From Xestospongia muta (taxonomy: Eukaryota; Porifera; Demospongiae; Haplosclerida; Petrosiidae), in assembly GCA_963693285.1 (NCBI GenBank), contig OY848917.1, forward strand, positions 14,322,192 through 14,386,191: a stretch of DNA of 64,000 bases. The letters are read 5' to 3'. The notes beneath the pieces were generated by a model. It was given only the letters and a program-made list of their open reading frames with translations. It made no database searches and was not told the origin of the DNA. This document shows, piece after piece, positions 36,001 to 51,000 of the stretch. Numbering within the stretch: position 1 is the first letter of the stretch; every line of letters starts with the position of its first letter. Position numbers and translations under genes: made by a program.

Positions 36001-39000
36001 ATAAGTGTTATTTAAAGTACTTTAACAATGACAGTTATAGTTTAATTATAGAGATCTTTGAATTAGCCGCTGTGTGAGAAGCCATTATTATGCATTAATT
36101 AATCATAACTATATTGACATGTACATAAGACATGTAATAAATATGAAGAAAGGTCACTATGTCAATATTCTTTTCTTAAAAAATACTTGCAATGTTTACA
36201 TTTTATTTACTCTATTGTTTTCATTTTTCAAATTTATTGTGCTATAATTACCTGTTATCGGAATGTGTCCTTTACAATATAATAGTCGGTAAGTATGATA
36301 TATTGTAATATAAATCCTTAGTGTATTGAATGTGACATTGATGATTTTTTACTCTATTTTTTTTCTTATTACACATCAATTGTTCTATAATTACTTGTCA
36401 TCTAAATGTGTCCTCTATAATTTAATAGCAGGTAAGTGTGATAAAATGTAATATAAGTCCTAAGTGTATTGAATATGACATTGACATTTTTTTACTCTAT
36501 TTTTTTACACATCAATTATGCTGCAATTGCTTCTCATCTGAATGTGTCCTTTACAATTTAATAGCGAGTAAATGTGATATAATGTAATATAAATCCTAAG
36601 TATATTCAATGTGATGTTGACTTTTTTTACTGTATTTTTTCTTGTTATACATCTGTTAAAAAGGTTTTAATGATAATATTTTGTACAAAAGGTTGTGTTT
36701 TTAAAAATGTATATGTCTTTATAAGTGTTATTTTGAGTGCTTTAACAATGACAATGACGGAGACCTTTGAATTAGCCTCTGTGTGAGAAGCCATTTTTAA
36801 TGCATTAATTAGTCATAACCATATTGACATGTACATAAGGCAGGTGAAAAATATGAAGAAAGGTCACTATGTCAATATTCCATTACATTAGATTACTTGC
36901 AATGTTTACATTTTGTTTACCTTTCCACATTTATTGTGGTGTGATTACTTATCATTTGAATGTGTCCTTTATACTATAATAGTGGATTAGTGTGATATAA
37001 TGTAATATAAATCCTAAGTTTATTGAATATGACGATGATATTTTCTTAATCTATTGTTTTCTTTTTCCACATCAATTGTGCTGTAATTACTTGTCATCTG
37101 AATGTGTCCTTTACAATTTAATAGCGGGTAAGTGTGATATAATGTAATATAAGTCCTAAGTGTATTGAATGTGAAGTTGACATTTATTTACTCTATTGTT
37201 TTCTTTTTACACATCAATTATGCTATAATGACTTGTCATCTGAATGTGTCCTCTGCAATTTAATAGCATGTAAGTGTGATATAATGTAATATAAATCCTA
37301 AATGTGTTGAATATGATGATGACATTTTTTACTCTATTGTTTTCTTTTTACACATCAATCATGCTGTTATTACTTGTCATCTGAATGTGTCCTTTACAAT
37401 TTAATAGGATGTAAGTGTGATATAATATAAAATAAATCCTAAGTGTATCGAATGTGATGTTGACATATTATAAATAATTATAAATTCTAATGTAATGCTT
37501 TACTATATATAGCAGTGTTGGTATTGATAATGTACAGATGTTATGATATATTCTTTTGATTCATGTTAACGTAGTTATTATAATATATTTAGGATGGATC
37601 TACTCCAGTCATGTTAGCAGCAATGAATGGACACAAAGATGTTGTTTTGATTTTAACACAGAAAAGAGCTGATCTAAACCTTGTTAACAAAGTAAGTGTT
37701 CATGTACATATGTTATATGATAATAGCTGCATAAGTAAAATAAAAATGTAACTTTTTTTAAGTGGCAGTAGTTATTATACTATTATAATAAAGTTTGAAA
37801 TATAGTCTTTAAATAATATGCCAAATATAATGAATATTGGAAGGAAAAAGGATACAAAGTTCTTATCACAATGTTAATGAAAAGTGTATTTTTATAAGAT
37901 GTGATTAACCAATTTACCAACTTATTATCATTGGACATCATGAGATGGATAGACATGACAATATCATAACTTTTCTCTAGTTGTATCAGGTGCTCACATC
38001 CAAATAGCAATGAAGGGTGTGAATTGAAGCATCTCTTGTTTGACAAATGTTCATTTTAAATTGTTTAAAATGAAGTTTAATTAGTGTAGTTTTTTGCTAT
38101 TGTGACAAATCCAGAATTAAAAATGATGATAGTTGATATGCTAAGCAAAATAAATAGCTATGTATTATTTTCAGCTCCACCATTGACATAATAGTATGTT
38201 CTAATATGTTTTTCTGTTTGCATGTTGTATACCAGTCCCTCATATTACACTCTAACTGTATATAATTTAATCCATTTTGACAAACGTCGTGTTAAAACAG
38301 TTATTCAACTAATGAAGGCTTATTAGAAATAGATGTAGTCATGTCCTTCCTGTACAACATGACTTACATTTGAACAATATATGATTGTAATATGTTCTAA
38401 TTATGATGACAATATGGAGAGATAAGGCAAAAGACGAGATCTATGTGTAATATTGTGTATGTACTGTTATTGTAGAGTGAATGTTTTAATTTACAATTGA
38501 TTATTTGTATGTTATATGTAATAGAGAGGATTGGCAGCCCTTCATTATGCAAGTGAGAAAGGATATGCAGATATCGTTGAAATATTAGTCAACCAAAATG
38601 CTGATATCAATATTGTTGCTAAGGTGATTTGGATCATCAGAATAAAGAGTAATATTCAAGCTGTGTTTATAAGTGTTACTTTGAGTGCTTTAACAGTGAC
38701 AGTTACAGTTTATAGAGAGCTTTGAAGTCGCCTCTGTGCGAGAAGCCATTTTTATCCATTAATTAATTATAACCATATTCATATGTACCTAAGACAGGTG
38801 ATAAATATGAAGAAAGGTCACTAAATCAATATTCCATTGTATTGAATTAATTGTGATGTTTACATTTTGTTGAACTTTGGTTTTCTTTTCCACATTTATT
38901 GTGGTGTGATTACTTATTATTTGAACGTGTCCTTTATAATATAATAGTGGATAAGTGTGATATAATGTAATATAAATCCTAAGTGTATTAAATGTGAAGT

Positions 39001-42000
39001 TGACATTTATTTACTCTATTGTTTTCTTTTACACATAAATTGTGCTGTAATTACTTGTCATCTGAATGTGTCCTCTACAATTTAATAGCGGGTAAGTGTG
39101 ATATAATGTAATATAAATCCTAAGTGTTTTGAATGTGACGTTGACATTTATTTACTCTATTGTTTTCTTTATATACATTAATTGTGCTGTAATTACATGT
39201 CATCTGAATGTGTCCTCTACAATTTAATAGCAAGTAAGTGTGATATAATATAATATAAATCCTAAGTGTTTTGAATGTGAAGTTGACATTTATTTACTAT
39301 ATTGTTTTCTTTTACACATAAATTGTACTGTAATTACTTGTCATCTGAATGTGTCCTCTACAATTTAATAGATAGTAAGTGTGATATAATGTAATATAAG
39401 TCTTAAGTGTATTGAATGTGAAGTTGACATTTATTTACTCTATTGTTTTCTTTTACACATTAATTGTGCTGTAATTACATGTCATCTGAATGTGTCCTCT
39501 TCAATTTAATAGCAAGTAAGTGTGATATAATGTAATATAAGTCCTAAGTGTATTGAATGTGAAGTTGACATTTACTTACTCTATTGTTTTCTTTTACACA
39601 TTAATTGTGCTGTAATTACATGTCATCTGAATGTGTCCTCTACAATTTAATAGCAAGTAAGTGTTTTATAATGTAATATAAGTCCTAAGTGTATTGAATG
39701 TGACATTGACATTTATTTACTCTATTGTTTTCTTTTTACACATCAATTGTGCTGTAATTACTTGTCATCTGAATGTGTCCTCTACAATTTAATAGCATGT
39801 AAGTGTGATATAATGTAATATAAGTCCTAAGTGTTTTGAATGTGAAGTTGACATTTTATATCTCTATTGTTTTGTTTTACACATTAATTGTGCTGTAATT
39901 ACTTGTCATCTGAATGTGTCCTCTACAATTTAATAGCAAGTAAGTGTGATATAATGTAATATAAGTCCTAAGTGTATTGAATGTGAAGTTGACATTTATT
40001 TACTCTATTGTTTTCTTTTACACATCAATTGTGCTGTAATTACTTGTCATCTGAATGTGTCCTCTACAATTTAATAGATTGTAAGTGTGATATAATATAA
40101 TATAAATCCTAAGTGTTTTGAATGTGATGTTGACATTTATTTACTCTATTGTTTTCTTTTACACATCAATTGTGCTGTAATTACTTGTCATCTGAATGTG
40201 TCCTCTACAATTTAATAGCAAGTAAGTGTGATATAATGTAATATAAGTCCTAAGTGTATTGAATGTGAAGTTGACATTTATTTACTCTATTGTTTTCTTT
40301 TACACATCAATTGTGCTGTAATTACTTGTCATCTGAATGTGTCCTCTACAATTTAATAGATTGTAAGTGTGATATAATATAATATAAATCCTAAGTGTTT
40401 TGAATGTGACGTTGACATTTATTTACTCTATTGTTTTTTTTATATACATTAATTGTGCTGTAATTACATGTCATCTGAATGTGTCCTCTACAATTTAATA
40501 GCCAGTAAGTGTGATTTAATATAATATAAATCCTAAGTGTTTTGAATGTGAAGTTGACATTTATTTACTATATTGTTTTCTTTTACACATAAATTGTACT
40601 GTAATTACTTGTCATCTGAATGTGTCCTCTACAATTTAATAGATAGTAAGTGTGATATAATGTAATATAAGTCTTAAGTGTATTGAATGTGAAGTTGACA
40701 TTTATTTACTCTATTGTTTTCTTTTACACATTAATTGTGCTGTAATTACATGTCATCTGAATGTGTCCTCTTCAATTTAATAGCAAGTAAGTGTGATATA
40801 ATGTAATATAAGTCCTAAGTGTATTGAATGTGAAGTTGACATTTACTTACTCTATTGTTTTCTTTTACACATTAATTGTGCTGTAATTACATGTCATCTG
40901 AATGTGTCCTCTACAATTTAATAGCAAGTAAGTGTTTTATAATGTAATATAAGTCCTAAGTGTATTGAATGTGAAGTTGACATTTATTTACTCTATTGTT
41001 TTCTTTTTACACATCAATTGTGCTGTAATTACTTGTCATCTGAATGTGTCCTCTAAAATTTAATAGCATGTAAGTGTGATATAATGTAATATAAGTCCTA
41101 AGTGTTTTGAATGTGAAGTTGACATTTTATATCTCTATTGTTTTGTTTTACACATTAATTGTGCTGTAATTACTTGTCATCTGAATGTGTCCTCTACAAT
41201 TTAATAGCAAGTAAGTGTGATATAATGTAATATAAGTCCTAAGTGCATTGAATGTGAAGTTGAGATTTATTTACTCTATTGTTTTCTTTTACACATTAAT
41301 TGTGCTGTAATTACATGTCATCTGAATGTGTCCTCTACAATTTAATAGCATGTAAGTGTGATATAATGTAATATAAGTCATAAGTTTTTTAAGTTTGACG
41401 TTGACATTTATTTACTCTATTGTCTTCTTTTTACACATCAATTGTGCTGTAATTACTTGTCATCTGAATGTGTCCTCTACAATTTAATAGTTTGTAAGTG
41501 TGATATAATATAATATAAATCCTAAGTGTATTGAATGTGAAGTTGACATTTATTTACTCTATTGTTTTCTTTTTACACATCAATTGTGCTGTATTTACTT
41601 GTCATCTTAATGTGTCCTCTACAATTTAATAGGAAGTAAGTATGATTTAATGTAATATAAGTCCTTAGTGTATTGAATGTTAAATTGGCATTTTTTTTCT
41701 CTATTGTTTTCTTTTTACATATCAATTGTGCTGTTATTACTTGTCATCTGAATGTGTCCTCTACACTTTAATAGTTTGTAAGTATGATATAATGTAATAT
41801 AAATCCTAAGTGTATTGTATGTGAAGTTGACATTTATTTACTCTATTGTTTTCTTTTTATACATCAATTGTGCTATTAATACTTGTCATCTGAATGTGTC
41901 TTCTACAATTTAATAGTTTGTAAGTATGATATAATGTAATATAAGTCCTAAATGTATTGAATGTGAAGTTGAAATTTTTTTACTCATTTGTTTTCTTTTT

Positions 42001-45000
42001 ATACATCAATTGTGCTATTAATACTTGTCATCTGAATGTGTCCTCTATAATTTAATAGGATGTAAGTGTGATATAATGCATTATAAGTCGTAAATGTATT
42101 GAATGTGAAGTTGACATTTATTTACTCTATTGTTTTCTTTTTACACATCAATTGTGCTGTAATTACTTGTCAACTGAATGTGTCCTCTACAATTTAATAG
42201 GAAGTAAGTGTGATTTTATGTAATATAAGTTCTTAGTGTATTGAATGTAAATTGAATTTTTTTTCTCTATTGTTTTCTTTTTACATATCAATTGTGCTGT
42301 AATTACTTGTCATCTGAATGTTTCCTCTACAATTTAATAGTTCGTAAGTATGATATAATGTAATATAAATCCTAACTGTATTTTATGTGAAGTTGACATT
42401 TACTTACTCTATTGTTTTCTTTTACACATCAATTGTGCTTTTAATACTTGTCATCTGAATGTGTCCTCTACATTTTAATAGTTTGTAAGTATGATATAAT
42501 GTAATATAAGTCCTAAACGTATTGAATGTGAAGTTGACATTTATTTACTCTATTGTTTTCTTTTTATACCTCAATTGTGCTGTTATTACTTGTCATCTGA
42601 ATGTGTCCTCTACAATTTAATAGTTGGTAAGTATGATATAATGCAATATAAATCCTAAATGTGTATTGTATGTGAAGTTGACATTTATTTACTCTATTGT
42701 TTTCTTTTTACACATCAATTGTGCTGTTATTACTTGTCATGTGAATGTGTCTTCTACAATTTAATAGAAAGTAAGTGTGATATAATGTAATATAAGTCCT
42801 AAATTTATTGTATGTGAAGTTGACATTTATTTACTCTATTGTTTTCTTTTTACACATCAATTGTGCTGTTAATACTTGTCATCTGAATGTGTCCTCTACA
42901 TTTTAATAGTTTGTAAGTATGATATAATGCAATATAAGTCCTAAATGTATTGAATGTGAAGTTGACATTTATTTACTCTATTGTTTTCTTTTTATACCTC
43001 AATTGTGCTGTTATTACTTGTCATCTGAATGTGTCCTCTACAATTTAATAGAAAGTAAGTATGATATAATGTAATATAAATCCTAAGTGTATTGTATGTG
43101 AAGTTGACATTTATTTACTCTATTGTTTTCTTTTTACACATCAATCGTGCTGTTATTACTTGTCATCTGAATGCATCCTCTACAATTTAATAGAAAGTAA
43201 GTGTGATATAATGCAATATAAGTCCTAAATATATTGAATGTGAAGTTGACATTTATTTACTCTATTGTTTTCTTTTTCTACAACAATTGTGCTGTAATTA
43301 CTTGTCATCTGAATGTGTCCTCTACAATTTAATAGCGGGTAAGTGTGATATAATGTAATATAAGTCCTAAGTGTATTGAATGTGAAGTTGACATTTATTT
43401 ACTCTATTGTTTTCTTTTTCTACATCAATTGTGCTGTAATTACTTGTCATCTGAATGTGTCATCTACAATTTAATAGCATGTAGGTGTGATATAATGCAA
43501 TATAAGTCCTAAGTGTATTGAATGTGAAGTTGACATTTATATACTTTATTGTTTTCTTTTTACACATCAATTTTGCTGTAAATACTTCTCATCTGAATGT
43601 GTCCTCTACAATTTAATAGGAAGTAAGTGTAATATAATGAAATATAAGTCCTAAGTGTATTGAATGTGAAGTTGACATTTATTTACTCTATTGTTTTCTT
43701 TTTACACATCAATTGTGCTGTTATTACTTGTCATCTGAATGTGTGTTCTACAATTTAATAGAAAGTAAGTGTGATATAATGCATTATCAGTCCTAAATGT
43801 ATTGAATGTGAAGTTGACATTTATTTACTCTATTGTTTTCTTTTTCTACGTCAATTGTGCTGTAATTACTTGTCATCTGAATGTGTCCTCTACACTTTAA
43901 TAGTTGGTAAGTGTGATATAATGCAATATAAGTCCTAAGTGTGTTAAATGTGAAGTTGACATTTATTTACTCTATTGTTTTCTTTTTACACATCAATTGT
44001 GCTGTTATTACTTGTCATCTGAATGCATCCTCTACAATTTAATAGAAAGTAAGTGTGATATAATGCAATATAAGTCCTAAATGTATTGAATGTGAAGTTG
44101 ACATTTATTTACTCTATTGTTTTCTTTTTCTACAACAATTGTGCTGTTATTACTTGTCATCTGAATGTGTCCTCTACAATTTAATAGTGGGTAAGTGTGA
44201 TATAATGTAATATAAGTCCTAAGTGTATTAAATTTGACGTTGACATTTAGTTACTCATTTGTTTTCTTTTACACATCAATTGTGTTTTTATTACTTGTCA
44301 TCTGAATGTGTCCTCTACAATTTAATAGGAAGTAAGTGTAATATAATGTAATATAAGTCCTAAGTGTATTGAATGTGAAGTTGACATTTATTTACTCTAT
44401 TGTTTTCTTTTTATTCATTTATTGTGCTGTAATTACTTGTCATCTGAATCTGTCCTCTACAATTTTATAGCAAGTAAGTGTGATTTAATGTAATATAAGT
44501 CCTTAGTGTATTGAATGTTAAATTGAAATTTTTTTTCTCTATTGTTATCTTTTTACATATCAATTGTGCTGTTATTACTTGTCATCTGAATGTGTCCTCT
44601 ACAATTTAATAGTTTGTAAGTATGATATAATGTAATATAAATCCTAAGTGTATTGTATGTGAAGTTGACATTTATTTACTCTATTGTTTTCTTTTTATTC
44701 ATTTCTTGTGCTGTTATTACTTGTCATCTGAATGTGTCCTCTACAATTTTATAGCAAGTAAGTGTGATTTAATGTAATATAAGTCCTAAATGTATTGAAT
44801 GTGAAGTTGACATTTATTTACTCATTTGTTTTCTTTTACACATCAATTGTGCTTTTATTACTTATCATCTGAATGTGTCCTCTACAATATAATAGCATGT
44901 AAGTGTGATATAATGCAATATAAGTCCTAAGTGTATTGAATGTGAAGTTGACATTTATTTACTTTATTGTTTTTTTACATGTCAATTGTGCTGTAATTAC

Positions 45001-48000
45001 TTCTCATCTTACAGTATTTATTTACTCTATTGTTTTCTTTTTACAAATCAATTGTGCTGTTATTACTTGTCATCTGAATGTGTCCTCTACAATTTAATAG
45101 GAAGTAAGTTTGATATAATGTAATATAAGTCTTAAGTGTATTGAATGTGAAGTTGACATTTATTTACTCTATTGTTTTCTTTTTACACATCAATTGTGCT
45201 GTAATTACTTGTTATCTGAATGTGTCCTCTACAATTTAATAGGAAGTAAGTGTGATATAATGTAATATAAGTCCTAAGTGTATTGAATGTGAAGTTGACA
45301 TTTATTTACTCTATTGTTTTCTTTTTATTCATTTATTGTGCTGTAATTACTTGTCATCTGAATCTGTCCTCTACAATTTTATAGCAAGTAAGTGTGATTT
45401 AATGTAATATAAGTCCTTAGTGTATTGAATGTTAAATTGAAATTTTTTTTCTCTATTGTTATCTTTTTACATATCAATTGTGCTGTTATTACTTGTCATC
45501 TGAATGTGTCCTCTACAATTTAATAGTTTGTAAGTATGATATAATGTAATATAAATCCTAAGTGTATTGTATGTGAAGTTGACATTTATTTACTCTATTG
45601 TTTTCTTTTTATTCATTTCTTGTGCTGTTATTACTTGTCATCTGAATGTGTCCTCTACAATTTTATAGCAAGTAAGTGTGATTTAATGTAATATAAGTCC
45701 TAAATGTATTGAATGTGAAGTTGACATTTATTTACTCATTTGTTTTCTTTTACACATCAATTGTGCTTTTATTACTTATCATCTGAATGTGTCCTCTACA
45801 ATATAATAGCATGTAAGTGTGATATAATGCAATATAAGTCCTAAGTGTATTGAATGTGAAGTTGACATTTATTTACTTTATTGTTTTTTTACATGTCAAT
45901 TGTGCTGTAATTACTTCTCATCTTACAGTATTTATTTACTCTATTGTTTTCTTTTTACAAATCAATTGTGCTGTTATTACTTGTCATCTGAATGTGTCCT
46001 CTACAATTTAATAGGAAGTAAGTTTGATATAATGTAATATAAGTCTTAAGTGTATTGAATGTGAAGTTGACATTTATTTACTCTATTGTTTTCTTTTTAC
46101 ACATCAATTGTGCTGTAAATACTTGTCATCTGAATGTGTCCTCTACAATTTAATAGGAAGTAAGTGTAATATAATGTAATATAAGTCCTAAGTGTATTGA
46201 ATGTGAAGTTGACATTTATTTACTCTATTGTTTTCTTTTTATTCATTTATTGTGCTGTAATTACTTGTCATCTGAATGTGTCCTCTACAATTTAATAGTT
46301 TGTAAGTATGATATAATGTAGTATAAATCCTAAGTGTATTAAATGTTATGTTGACATTTATTTACTCATTTGTTTTCTTTTACACATCAATTGTGCTTTT
46401 ATTACTTGTCATCTGAATGTGTCCTTTACAATTAAATAGCCAGTAAGTGTTATATAATGTAATATAAATTTTAGTTGTATTGAATATGACAGGTAATGTA
46501 ATAGTTGCTAGGTGTGATATATTGTTGTATAAGTTTTATGTGTATTGATTAAAATGTAGAATGATTCATTATTATTTAACTTTGTACAAATAATTTAACC
46601 CAAGTGTGTGTAGAAGGAGTTCCTTGTTTATTTGTTATATTGTAAAAACATGTAGCATTGATGATTGTTGTACATGTATTATGCCCTAATTGTGAATACA
46701 TTTTTCCTCTGTGCCACAAAAATATTTATTTATTATTGTCACCATATTGAATTTATAGTTATAATGTTTTGTCAATGTTGAGAATGATTTGAGTCATATT
46801 TTAATTAACTATATGTAATATTGTCTAGATTTGTAATGTTAATGCTTTACTATGTATAGCTGTGTTGGTATCAATAATGAACAGATGTTAATATATATTC
46901 TTTTGATTCATGTTAATGTAGTTATTATAATATATTTAGGATGGATGTACTCCAGTCATGTTAGCAGCAATGAATGGACACAAAGATGTTGTTTTGATTT
47001 TAATACAGAAAGGAGCCAATCCAAATGTTATGAACAGAGTAAGTGTTTATGTACGTATGTTATATGATAAAAGGTGTATAAGTCAAGTTAAAATGTTACT
47101 TCTTTTTTTAAAAGTGGCACTAGTTGTTATACTATTATAATAAAGTCTGAAATATTGTCTTTTAAGAATATACCAAATATAATGAATATTGTAAGGAGAA
47201 AGGGATACAATATCTGTCAGACAAAGCTAATGCTCATTATTGTAGTAGACTTGTGAATAATGTAATCAAAGAGTCATATGGAAGTACAAAGATGATGATA
47301 GTTAATATGCTAAGCAACATAAGTAACTACGTATTTCTTTCAGTTGGACCGTTGAGATAATAGTATGTTCTAATATGTTTTTCTGTTTACATGTTATATA
47401 CCAGTCCCTCATATCACACTCCACTGTATAAAATTTAATTCATCTTCCAAAAATTAGTGTTAAAACAGTTATTCAAGTATGAAGGCTTAATTATTTGTAA
47501 TAGATGTAGTCATGTCCTTCTTGTTATAATGATAATGACAAAGTGAAGAGATAAGATATGTATATACTGTTATTGTAGAGTGAATGTTTTAATTTACAAT
47601 TGATTATTTGTATGTTATATGTAATAGGAAGGATGGGCAGCCCTTCATTATGCAAGTTACAAAGGACATGCAGATATCGTTGAAATATTAGTCAACCAAA
47701 ATGCTGATATCAATATTGTTATTAAGGTAATTTGGATCATGAGAATGAAGTGTAATATTCAAGTCATGTTAATGGCTAGTAACTATTAGACAAGACATAG
47801 CATCAACATTATAATGATACTAGACAATTGTACCTGACCATAAAAATATATGATGCAGGAGGTAGCATTGGTGTAAGTACACACTGTAAAAACTGATTTG
47901 TTGATTTAAGCAATATATTGTTATACAGGTTACATATAACAAACTTAATATGAAATTAAAAGTAGAGATAACACTGTTTTGATTACTGATGTAGTACAGT

Positions 48001-51000
48001 TTATGTAGCTAGTAGTATATCAGTAATCAAACCAATGTTATGTTTACATTCACATCACACTAAGTTTGCTACATGCAACCTATATATAATAGTTAAAGTA
48101 TATCGAATGTGACGTTGACAATTTTTTACTCTATTGTTTTCTTTTTACACATCAATTGTGCTATAATTACTTGTCATCTGAATGTGTCCTCTACAATTTA
48201 ATAGCCAGTAAGTGTGATATAATGCAATATAAGTCCTAAGTGTATTGAATGTGAAGTTGACATTTATTTACTCTATTGTTTTCTTTTTACACATCAATTG
48301 TGCTATAATTACTTGTCATCTGAATGCATCCTCTACAATTTAATAGTTGGTATGTGTCATATAATGTAATATAAGTTGTAAGTGTATTGAATGTGAAGTT
48401 GACATTTATTTACTCTATTGTTTTCTTTTTACACATAACTTATGCTGTAATTACATGTCATCTGAATGTGTCCTCTACAATTTAATAGTTGGTATGTGTC
48501 ATATAATGTAATATAAGTTCTAAGTGTATTGAATGTGAAGTTGACATTTATTTTCTCTATTGTTTTCTTTTTACACGTCAATTTGCTGTAATTACGTGTC
48601 ATCTGAATGTGTCCTTTACAATTTAATAGCTAGTAAGTATGATATAATGTAATATTAATTTTATTTGCATTGAATATGACAGGTAATGTAATAGTTGCTA
48701 GGTGTGATGTATTGTTGTATAAGTTGTATGTGTATTGAATAAAATGTAGAATGATTCATGATTATTTAACTTTGTGCAAATAAATTAACCCAAGTGTGTG
48801 TAGAGGGAGTTCTTTGTTTATTTGTTATATTATAAGAACATGTAGCATTGATGATTGTTGTACATGTATTATGCCCTAATTGTGAATACATTTTTCCTCT
48901 GTGCCACAAAAATATTTATTTATTATTGTCACCATATTGAATTTATATTTATAATGTTTTGTCAATGTTGAGAATGATTTGAGTCATATTTTGTTTAACT
49001 ATATGTAATATTGTCTAGATTTATAATGTTAATGCTTTACTATGTATAGCTGTGTTGGTATCAATAATGAACAGATGTTAATATATATTCTTTTGATTCA
49101 TGTTAATGTAGTTATTATAATATATTTAGGATGGATGTACTCCAGTCATGTTAGCAGCAATGAATGGACACAAAGATGTTGTTTTGATTTTAACACAGAA
49201 AGGAGCCAATCCAAATGTTGTGAACAAAGTAAGTGTTTATGTACATATGTTATATGATAAAAGGTGTATAAGTCAAGTTAAAATGTTACTTCTTTTTTTA
49301 AAAGTGGCACTAGTTGTTATACTATTATAATAAAGTCTGAAATATTGTCTTTTAAGAATATACTAAATATAATGAATATTGTAAGGAGAAAGGGATACAA
49401 TATCTGTCAGACAAAGCTAATGCTCATTATTGTAGTAGACTTGTGAATAATGTAATCAAAGAGTCATATGGAAGTGCAAAGATGATGATACTTAATATGC
49501 TAAGCAACATAAGTAACTACGTATTTCTTTCAGTTGGACCGTTGAGATAATAGTATGTTCTAATATGTTTTTCTGTTTACATGTTGTATACCAGACCCTC
49601 ATATCACACTCCACTGTATAAAATTTAATCCATCTTCCAAAAATTAGTGTTAAAACAGTTATTCAAGTATGAAGGCTTAATTATTTGTAATAGATGTAGT
49701 CATGTCCTTCTTGTACAACATGACTTACATTTACACAAGATATATTAGTAATATGTTATAATGATAATGACAAAGTGAAGTGATAAGATATGTATATACT
49801 ATTATTGTAGAGTGAATGTTTTAATTTACAATTGATTATTTGTATGTTATATGTAATAGGAAGGATGGGCAGCCCTTCATTATGCAAGTTACAAAGGACA
49901 TGCAGATATTGTTGAAATATTAGTCAACCAAAATGCTGATATCAATATTGTTATTAAGGTAATTTGGATCATGAGAATGAAGTGTAATATTCAAGTCATG
50001 TTAATGGCTAGTAACTATTAGACAAGACATATAATCAACATTATAATGAACAAGACAATTGTACCTGACCAAAAAAATATATGATGCAGGAGGTAGCATT
50101 GGTGTAAGTACACACTGTAAAAACTGATTTGTTGATTTAAGCAATATATTGTTATACAGGTTACATATAACAAACTTAATATGAAATTAAAAGTAGAGAT
50201 AACACTGTTTTGATTACTGATGTAGTACAGTTTATGTAGCTAGTAGTATATCAGTAATCAAACCAATGTTATGTTTACATTCACATCACACTAAGTTTGC
50301 TACATGCAACCTATATATAATGGTTAAAGTATATCGAATGTGACATTGACATTGTGCTGTAATTACTTGTCATCTAAATGTGTCTTCTATAATTTAATAG
50401 CCAGTAAGTGTGATATAATGCAATATAAGTCCTAAGTGTATTGAATGTAAAGTTGACATTTATTTACTCTATTGTTTTCTTTTTACACATCAATTGTGCT
50501 GTAATTACTTGTCATCTGAATGTGTCCTCTACAATTTAATAGCAAGTAAGTGTGATATAATGCAATATAAGTCCTAAGTGTATTGAATGTGAAGTTGACA
50601 TTTATTTACTCTATTGTTTTCTTTTTACACATCAATTGTGCTGTAATTACTTGTTATCTGAATGTGTCCTTTACAATTTAATAGCCAGTAAGTGTGATAT
50701 AATGTAATATAAGTTGTAAGTGTATTGAATGTGAAGTTGACATTTATTTCCTCTATTGTTTTCTTTTTATACATCAATTATGCTGTAATTACTTGTCATC
50801 TGAATATGTCCTCTACAATTTAATAGGAAGTAAGTGTGATATAATGCATTATAAGTCCTAAGTGTATTGAATGTGAAGTTGACATTATTTACTCTATTGT
50901 TTTCTTTTTACACATCAATTGTGCTATAATTACTTGTCATCTGAATGCATCCTCTACAATTTAATAGCCAGTAAGTGTGATGTAATGTAATATAAGTCCT

